Shown here piece after piece: positions 58,207-64,000 of a stretch of DNA of 64,000 bases. The stretch is from a virus. Position 1 is the stretch's first letter; each line of letters starts with the position of its first letter. The stretch covers positions 1 through 64,000 of the IMG/VR virus record IMGVR_UViG_3300032334_002567, one strand, 5' to 3'. A program made the position numbers and the translations under genes. Below the pieces are notes generated by a model. That model saw nothing but the letters and a program-made list of their open reading frames with translations. It was not told the DNA's origin and ran no database searches.

Positions 58207-59568
58207 TCAACCAAACCAAGTAAATTTGTTATCTTTACCACGACCTAATATGGAATTTAAAAATTCTTGGTCTGGTATGTTGTGATCTCCATACACGCCA
58301 CCTGTAGGATTGCCTCCCGAACTTACGTCTGAGCTGTAGTTGATGTTAGGAGGGGCAACATCTGAACTGCCTGTTCCAAAAGGCTCTTTTCTCTTTGTGA
58401 ATGAACCCTTTTCTCTAAGAGGCGGAGCTTTTAATGGCTTGTTTTTTCCTACATATTGATATGTTGCATGATCTGCTGCAGCTGAGTCTGGGCCCATGTC
58501 TGATACGCTTCCTGTTTGAGGACCAGCACCAACAAAAGACTGATAACTTTCTGGAGGCTGTTGTGCTGATTGTGTATTTTGTGGTGTTTGATTTCCCATA
58601 TTTCCTAATTTATCAACTACAGCATTTAAAGTCTTGGTAAAATCTTGATTAACATTAGTATTGCCTAGTTTAGACTGTAAATCACGTAGTGCAGACATTG
58701 CAAGAGTTATAGACTGCAGATCTCTTTCAGCGTCTACTCCAGCTTGTCTTTGTTGTCCAGCCTTGCCCCAATTTGACCAAGCAGATTTTACATTGGCCCA
58801 TTGATTGCCTATCCAATCACCTGCTTTTTGCAACCAATTCTCTGAGTAATTATCTACATACCACTCTGTGAAAGCTACAATATCTATTCCTTGATTTTGC
58901 AATTCAAATAGTTGCTTTTTTATTTCTAGGTCTTCATCAAAAAACTCTGTTTGAACAGATTCATCTAAACTATTTTTAAGTAAACCAATTAAATTAATTA
59001 TATTTTTATGAAACTCTGGATCTGCTACTTTATTTTGTAGATCTTTTGAAACCCCTAACCTTTTGGACAAAGTATCTAATGCATGTCTGGCAACCGCTTG
59101 GGATTTTTGAAGGGGTGTCATTTGTGGTTGTGGTTGTCCATTAGTAGTTGTAGAACCTTGCTGTGCTTGGGCTTGGTTTTGATTTTGTTGTGGTTGATCT
59201 CCTATGACACCCTTTGTAAAACTATCTCCGGCTCCTTTTGCAGAACTTGCCCAAGAACCGATTCTTTTGGCTAAACCTTGTGCTGCTGAGCCTAGGGCAC
59301 TTCCCATATATTCTGCACTTGCTGATGGCTTTTCTACAGAAGAACCGGCTGAGTAACCTTGACTGGCTCTGTTAGCCAAACCTGCTGCTGTCGGGAACCA
59401 TTTGTTCAAAAATTCATTTAAAATAAGTTTATCTTCAAATTGACCATCTTCAACATACCAATTGATGAATTTTTCTGGGTCTATACCCTTGTCTGCCATT
59501 ATAACCAGTGCTTGTTCTAGCAATTTAATGTTTTTGGTGATTCTAAGACTTTCAGAAAAACTTCTCAT
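58207..59568 (-). CDS. Structural-like protein with duplicated N-terminal domain
   Basis: 453 aa from ATG 59568, with TTAGGAG upstream. Two ~55-residue segments share a pattern: L...A.QGID...F..WYV, at residues ~28-75 and again at ~222-275 (GIDPEKFINWYVED, GIDIVAFTEWYVDN). These are separated by a long Ala/Ser/Gln-rich, low-charge linker. The C-terminal ~120 residues are Gly/Ser/Pro-rich. The start MRSFSESLRIT is a partial match to the targeting peptide. Likely a virion or core protein. Confidence 0.6.
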   Translation of the reverse strand: MRSFSESLRITKNIKLLEQALVIMADKGIDPEKFINWYVEDGQFEDKLILNEFLNKWFPTAAGLANRASQGYSAGSSVEKPSASAEYMGSALGSAAQGLAKRIGSWASSAKGAGDSFTKGVIGDQPQQNQNQAQAQQGSTTTNGQPQPQMTPLQKSQAVARHALDTLSKRLGVSKDLQNKVADPEFHKNIINLIGLLKNSLDESVQTEFFDEDLEIKKQLFELQNQGIDIVAFTEWYVDNYSENWLQKAGDWIGNQWANVKSAWSNWGKAGQQRQAGVDAERDLQSITLAMSALRDLQSKLGNTNVNQDFTKTLNAVVDKLGNMGNQTPQNTQSAQQPPESYQSFVGAGPQTGSVSDMGPDSAAADHATYQYVGKNKPLKAPPLREKGSFTKRKEPFGTGSSDVAPPNINYSSDVSSGGNPTGGVYGDHNIPDQEFLNSILGRGKDNKFTWFG

Positions 59569-59648
59569 ACTTTCTCCTAAATTATTCAAAATATCTCTCT
59601 TTTATATAGAGAAGACCTGTATTTTTTACCAATAACCAAGGAAATAAC

Positions 59649-60908
59649 ATGACAATGCTCCAAGAAGCTAAAAAACAACTAGAAGCAGCGTATGGGTTTG
59701 CACAAATAGACAAAGAAAGCTGGGAGCGTCTTCAATATCCACAAAAAACACTACAAGTCTCTATCCCAATACGTCACGATGATGGCACCTTAAAGGTTTA
59801 CCAGGCGTACAGATGCCAGTATGACAGCACACTTGGGCCATATAAAGGAGGGATAAGATATCATCCAAATGTAGATCGTGATCACTGTGAGGCTCTTGCT
59901 TTTTGGATGACTTTTAAATGTGGTTGTTTAAAACTTCCTTACGGAGGTGCAAAAGGTGGTATAAGTGTAGATGCAACAAAATTATCGCACAGAGAGCTAG
60001 AAAGAATCAGCAAGGCATATATTGCTTCAATAATGGACTTTATAGGCCCCGATTCAGATATACCTGCTCCTGATCTTTACACAGATGAAAGAATAATGGG
60101 ATGGATGTATTCTGAGTACAAAAGAATCAAAGGAGGCCATCCAAAAGACATTATAACCGGCAAGCCAGTGGCGTTAGGAGGAATAGAAGGAAGAAGCTCC
60201 GCTACAGGTCACGGTGGTTATTATGTTTTAGAAAATATTTTGAAAAGCAATGTGAAAGATATTTCAACTAATCCAGAAGATATTAAAATAGCAATACAAG
60301 GTTTCGGCAAAGTAGGTTACTGGCTTGCAGAGAAGTGCTTTAGATCAGGTATGAGAGTAGTGGCAGTTACGAACGAATTTGGTGGAGTTTATAACAAGAA
60401 TGGATTAAATATAATTTCTTGTAAAAAATGTATAGAAAATAGCTCTGGACAAGAGTGGGGTGAAGGAGAAAAAATTACAAATGAAGAAATTTGGGATTTA
60501 GATGTAGACGTAATTGCTCCTTCTGCGGTGGAAAATGTGATTACTAAAGATATAGCATCTAAGATTAAAGCTAAAATAGTTTTAGAAATGGCTAATGGAC
60601 CAACTACAAATGAAGGGGATGCAATTTTAAATGATCGTGATATTTTAGTTGTCCCAGATATATTGGCAAATGGCGGAGGAGTAGTTGTTAGCTATTTTGA
60701 ATGGCTCCAGAACAGAAATGCTATTACAAGGTCCTTAGAAAAAGTGGAAGCAGACCTAAAAGAAATGATGGTCTATGCAACAGAAAGAGTTTTAGGGTTA
60801 CACACAAAACACAATATACCAGCAAGAACTGCTGCTTATGTTTTAGCACTCAAAAGAATAAACGATTCAAATGTTTGTTTAGGAATAAAAGACTACTTTC
60901 AAAAATAA
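59649..60908 (+). CDS. gdhA: Glutamate dehydrogenase
   Basis: 419 aa, full length for the hexameric family. Substrate residues are conserved: K66 in GPYKGGIRYHP, K90 and K102 in LPYGGAKGG, and D142 in PAPDLYTD. The cofactor domain has the GFGKVG dinucleotide loop near residue 217, and the NGPTTNEG and ANGGGVVVSYFEW segments fit bacterial/archaeal GDH. It interconverts glutamate and 2-oxoglutarate plus ammonia. GDH is very unusual on a phage. The start has AAGGAAATAAC ahead. It diverges from the virion-like gene, and its 3' end overlaps a convergent gene by 10 bp. Confidence 0.93.
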   Translation: MTMLQEAKKQLEAAYGFAQIDKESWERLQYPQKTLQVSIPIRHDDGTLKVYQAYRCQYDSTLGPYKGGIRYHPNVDRDHCEALAFWMTFKCGCLKLPYGGAKGGISVDATKLSHRELERISKAYIASIMDFIGPDSDIPAPDLYTDERIMGWMYSEYKRIKGGHPKDIITGKPVALGGIEGRSSATGHGGYYVLENILKSNVKDISTNPEDIKIAIQGFGKVGYWLAEKCFRSGMRVVAVTNEFGGVYNKNGLNIISCKKCIENSSGQEWGEGEKITNEEIWDLDVDVIAPSAVENVITKDIASKIKAKIVLEMANGPTTNEGDAILNDRDILVVPDILANGGGVVVSYFEWLQNRNAITRSLEKVEADLKEMMVYATERVLGLHTKHNIPARTAAYVLALKRINDSNVCLGIKDYFQK

Positions 60909-61234
60909 GTGGGCACTGTATAAGATAGAGTGAGACCGTCATCAAAAGACACACAAACTTCTCTTGTTCTTGGATTAAAAGCTTTTACACTCCAATTTGG
61001 ATTGTCTAAAAGTATTTTTCTTGGATAAGATTTCTCAATTGGACGATATTTATTTTTATAAAGTCCATTTTTGAGATCTAAAGGTTTGGCTGCTGAGTTG
61101 ATTGAATCTATTCTTATTTTTTCCCCAGAAGCAACTTCGATAATATACGTAGGATCAGGATATGTTGGCAAAATAGCCAATAAAGTTTCTCTTCTCATTC
61201 TTTGAAGATTTAGACACGCTCTTTTTTGATTCAT
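60899..61234 (-). CDS. Hypothetical protein
   Basis: 111 aa. A helical N-terminus (RACLNLQRMRRETLLAIL) is followed by a beta-rich segment. No recognised family and no strong ribosome binding site. It is convergent with GDH. Confidence 0.5.
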   Translation of the reverse strand: MNQKRACLNLQRMRRETLLAILPTYPDPTYIIEVASGEKIRIDSINSAAKPLDLKNGLYKNKYRPIEKSYPRKILLDNPNWSVKAFNPRTREVCVSFDDGLTLSYTVPTYF

Positions 61235-61291
61235 CTTGATTTTTTTTCCAATACATGTAAGATAAGTTATTTAGTGGGCTCAAATTGCAAA

Positions 61292-61666
61292 ATGCAAAGA
61301 AAAAGCTATATTGATAGAATTCATATTTCTACTTTTGGAAACAACAAAACTTTGTTTTTCACCAAAAACAAACTTAGAATTGCCAATGGCTATGAAAAGA
61401 TAATTATAGAAGAAAAGCCTTTCTGCGTGTTTTTGCACAAACAAATTTGCCATGAAAACATTGCTATTCCCTTTAAGCAAATTTGGAGAGAAGAAAGTGA
61501 AAAGTCCGATTACATTGAGTATAGAAGCAAAGATTATTGCAACATAAAACTAAAGTACGACAAGAAAACGCTAAGATTTTTCGTTTCATTATTTGACTTA
61601 TCCACAGAAGAAATACAAACACTGGTAGAACCGCTGCTCAGGACCAAAACAATTCAAAGGATGTAA
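61292..61666 (+). CDS. Hypothetical protein upstream of the exonuclease
   Basis: 124 aa from ATG 61292; the open frame extends upstream but overlaps the divergent gene. It is a small alpha/beta protein with many Lys and Ile residues and one CNIKLKYDKKTLRF strand pair. It precedes the exonuclease by 1 bp. No motif is recognised. Confidence 0.5.
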   Translation: MQRKSYIDRIHISTFGNNKTLFFTKNKLRIANGYEKIIIEEKPFCVFLHKQICHENIAIPFKQIWREESEKSDYIEYRSKDYCNIKLKYDKKTLRFFVSLFDLSTEEIQTLVEPLLRTKTIQRM

Positions 61667-61667
61667 T

Positions 61668-62264
61668 ATGAAATACGTGTCAATTGATATCGAAACAACT
61701 GGGTTGGATTTTCAAAAGTGTGATATCATTCAATTTGCAGCTGTTATAGATGATTTATCCGAAAGAGAGCCTATAAAGGAACTGCCTAAGCTAAATGTAT
61801 ATTTTACGAAGGATCATTATGTTGGAGAGCCCATAGCTCTTTCCATGCACTCAGATATATTCAAGAAAATAGCCCTTGCTCGTAAAAACAAAGTTGAATA
61901 TGACGAAGTAAGCGAGTCGCATTTTGCCAACATAGAAGATTTGCCTTCTATATTTAGAAATTTTCTGACCAAAAATGGAATAGAAGAAAACATAAGAACG
62001 GGTGCAATCGTTATCAATGTCGCCGGTAAAAATATTGGCGGGTTTGACATACCATTTTTAAAAGAAAAAATTAAAGACTGGGAACAAGTTTATTTCAGAC
62101 AAAGAGTTTTAGATCCATCTATTTTGTATATGAACATAGAAACGGATAAAGAAATTCCAGATAGTAAAACCTGCATGGAAAGAGCAGGAATAAAAGGTGC
62201 TGTGTCTCACACTGCACTTGAAGATGCAATGGTTATTGTAGAGTTAATTAGATATAAGTTTTAA
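61668..62264 (+). CDS. DnaQ-like (DEDDh) 3'-5' exonuclease
   Basis: 198 aa. DEDDh motifs: D7-I-E9-T-T-G, D125 region in NIGGFDIPFL, and H...D in SHTALEDAMV near the end. It could proofread the phage polymerase (which is outside this window), trim RNA primers or degrade RNA. It converges with the large glycosyltransferase by 17 bp. Confidence 0.88.
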   Translation: MKYVSIDIETTGLDFQKCDIIQFAAVIDDLSEREPIKELPKLNVYFTKDHYVGEPIALSMHSDIFKKIALARKNKVEYDEVSESHFANIEDLPSIFRNFLTKNGIEENIRTGAIVINVAGKNIGGFDIPFLKEKIKDWEQVYFRQRVLDPSILYMNIETDKEIPDSKTCMERAGIKGAVSHTALEDAMVIVELIRYKF

Positions 62265-64000
62265 AAGGCTTTTGTATCACTAGTTCTTTTGCAAGTTTTG
62301 AACAGTTCTCTTTTTCATCTTTATATTTATTATAAAGATCATTATATTCTGGATATTTTTCTAGTTCTTCTTCTAACTCTAAAGCATCTTTGTCTTTAGT
62401 GTTTTCGTTTTTTTTACACCAACTTCTGGCCCCGTAGTGTCTTCTTGTATTAGGGTCGAACATTTCCACAACGTAATCTGAATTTAAAATTTTTGGTAAA
62501 ATAAAAGCACCCACATCTAAACTCAAAAGTCTAAATTCATTATTTGGGTCATAAACATCTTTATACAAAGAGTTTTGTTCATGTTCTAAAAGTCTTTTTC
62601 CTCGCCAATACTCTAGAAAAGCAGATGAACTAGTAAAATTGTCTATCTTGAACCTTTTTTCTATGTCTACATGATATCCAACCCAATTTGCTTTAATTCT
62701 TTTCATTAATGGTAGGCTACATAAGAGAAAATCTGTGCTTGTTACATGCGGCATTCTAAGTTGATCTTCACTCTTGGGATATGCAAGTACACCTACAGCA
62801 CTCAGAGGAGCGGCTGTCTTCATTATTGCATTTTTATTGCTAAAAAAAGATTTAAGTTGACTTTCCCAATCACGACTTAGAACTATAACATCATCGTGCA
62901 TTAGAAGATAATACTCTGTGTGAACCCAAGAAATACATTGTTCTATAATCTGTGAATGACCTACACGACTCCAAGTTCTACTAATCGTGATTGGCATAGG
63001 TTTATCCCATGCCCCATTAATATCTACCCAATTTAGAGATCTAAGCTCTTCTAAAAACTTTTGTTTCTTATCCTGTAATTCTGGGGGATTATTTTTATCT
63101 CTATCATCTCCTCCATTAATGCCAACTATAAAATGTTCTAAAGTTTCTGGGGTGGTTCTGAGCAGTAAAGAAAAAATACATCTCATAAAAGTATTAATGT
63201 CACAATTATATGTTGGGATAATTGCTGTCATTTTGTTAGGTACTTTAGTTATTTTCTCACACTCATACTCAGTCAAAATTGTATACGGGTCAGATTCTAC
63301 ATCGAGTTTTTCTATAGATTTAAATTGATCCTCATAAACATCCCAGTATTGTTTCCATTCACCCAACAAATGACAATCCCACATCCAGTCTAAAAAAGAA
63401 GTCCAATGTACATAATTAAGACTATCTATTTTTGAATGGGTTAATTGAACATCATGTCCCATTTTTCTGACTTGTTCTAAAATATGATTGTCCCCATGTT
63501 CAAATATTTCCCGAGCGGTTAGACGAAAAGGATTCGTCGCAGACCAAGCTGGTCGTGTGCCTATTTGAAGCTCACCTTCTTTTGGAAAAGTTAATTTTCT
63601 TGCTACTTCACTTGTAATTCCATACGCCACAGTTCTTATGTGACCACCTTCTCTGTGCGGGGTTTTTGGTTCATAACATTGAGCAACAAGGCCAACTTTT
63701 GGATTAAAAAACTTTTCAATAAAAGGGACCAAAAAGTTTTTTCTCATAGGGAGCATATCATCTGAAAACCAAAACATTTTTTTCCACTTTAATAAGTGCA
63801 ACATTTCCCCACATGCATAAATTAAAGCTTTAAGATCCATCAAAGATGAATTTTCAAACTGAATGTAGAAGTCGGGATTATACTTTAGTATGTTTTCTTT
63901 TTCTTCTTCTAAAGAATTATGATTCGAATCAATAGAGTGAAAAACAAAAAGTTTACAATTGCATTTATTTGCATTGTTCCAAGCCCTAAGCCATTTATCG
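62248..64000 (-). CDS. Two-domain glycosyltransferase (partial, N-terminus outside window)
   Basis: The frame stays open upstream of the first ATG (63843) all the way to the right edge: at least 583 codons with sense sequence such as KWLRAWNNANKCNCKLFVFHS. The first visible part is an N-terminal alpha/beta domain with WFSDDMLPMRKN (a DD pair) and a long conserved GHIRTVAYGIT segment. From ~residue 260 of the visible part a GT2 domain begins (MTAIIPTYNCDIN), with MHDDVIVLSRDW as its metal site. A double-GT protein may add two sugars. No membrane segment. Confidence 0.75.
   Translation of the reverse strand, partial: DKWLRAWNNANKCNCKLFVFHSIDSNHNSLEEEKENILKYNPDFYIQFENSSLMDLKALIYACGEMLHLLKWKKMFWFSDDMLPMRKNFLVPFIEKFFNPKVGLVAQCYEPKTPHREGGHIRTVAYGITSEVARKLTFPKEGELQIGTRPAWSATNPFRLTAREIFEHGDNHILEQVRKMGHDVQLTHSKIDSLNYVHWTSFLDWMWDCHLLGEWKQYWDVYEDQFKSIEKLDVESDPYTILTEYECEKITKVPNKMTAIIPTYNCDINTFMRCIFSLLLRTTPETLEHFIVGINGGDDRDKNNPPELQDKKQKFLEELRSLNWVDINGAWDKPMPITISRTWSRVGHSQIIEQCISWVHTEYYLLMHDDVIVLSRDWESQLKSFFSNKNAIMKTAAPLSAVGVLAYPKSEDQLRMPHVTSTDFLLCSLPLMKRIKANWVGYHVDIEKRFKIDNFTSSSAFLEYWRGKRLLEHEQNSLYKDVYDPNNEFRLLSLDVGAFILPKILNSDYVVEMFDPNTRRHYGARSWCKKNENTKDKDALELEEELEKYPEYNDLYNKYKDEKENCSKLAKELVIQKPFKTYI

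Overview
The window reads as one piece of a large tailed-bacteriophage (Caudoviricetes) genome. The supporting genes are a T4-gp17-type large terminase (4213-6039), an SbcD/SbcC recombination pair equivalent to T4 gp47/gp46 (37725-41543), a Dda-like SF1 helicase, primases, a Hjc-like resolvase, D12-class adenine methylases, virion proteins and Thr-Pro-rich LamG/fibre proteins. T4-late-promoter-like boxes (NATAAATA or ACTAAATA) and a family of proteins with a T4-like capsid-targeting N-terminus point to the wider T4 supergroup. DNA is AT-rich and genes are tightly packed, often overlapping by 1-30 bp. I see no tRNA, rRNA, CRISPR, IS element or stop-codon reassignment. The host cannot be named; a LolA-like membrane protein hints at a diderm, and the class II ribonucleotide reductase needs host-supplied or salvaged cobalamin.

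Layout. 1-4 kb (minus): a LamG/Thr-Pro fibre-like protein running off the left edge, a virion-like protein, a CYTH triphosphate-tunnel protein without an ATG, and a ferritin-like protein. 4-8 kb (plus): terminase, two helical unknowns, a virion-like protein. 8-16 kb: secreted trypsin-like protease, Dam-type methylase, Cas4/RecB-like nuclease, TOPRIM primase, a 929-aa unknown, a connector-like protein. 16-25 kb: glycosyltransferase, sugar nucleotidyltransferase, AAA+ ATPase, small proteins, an EF-hand acidic protein, a nucleotide-sugar epimerase lacking its Tyr. 25-31 kb: a PrimPol-like protein, then a minus-strand late operon (unknown, phiEco32-type amidoligase, alpha/beta hydrolase), an HTH protein, a (Thr-Pro)n fibre-like protein, a McsA-like protein. 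31-37 kb: subtilisin-like protease, a degenerate methylase paralogue, virion protein, Dda-like helicase. 37-47.5 kb (plus): SbcD, an inserted glycosyltransferase-like gene, SbcC, class II RNR, GMP reductase, class II glutamine amidotransferase (ATT start), resolvase. 47.5-52 kb (minus): a MoxR ATPase with a metallopeptidase/VWA protein, and a ParB-like DGQHR protein. 52-64 kb: glycosyltransferase, Cys-rich protein, PaaK-like adenylate-forming enzyme, LAGLIDADG-like endonuclease, SWIM-finger protein, L-lysine 6-aminotransferase, glutamate dehydrogenase, DnaQ-like exonuclease, and a two-domain glycosyltransferase running off the right edge.

How the parts may work together. The replication and recombination core is conventional. 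Around it sits an unusual metabolic load: amidoligase, GAT-II, adenylate-forming enzyme, lysine aminotransferase and glutamate dehydrogenase could together handle amino-group and amide chemistry; four glycosyltransferase-like proteins plus a nucleotidyltransferase and an epimerase could build a glycan. At least eight otherwise unrelated proteins share the N-terminus M-x-[SN]-[FY]-x-x-[WFL]-x(2-5)-E. I infer these are packaged internal capsid proteins cleaved by a prohead protease encoded outside the window. Several are preceded by a late-promoter-like box only 4-5 nt from the ATG.
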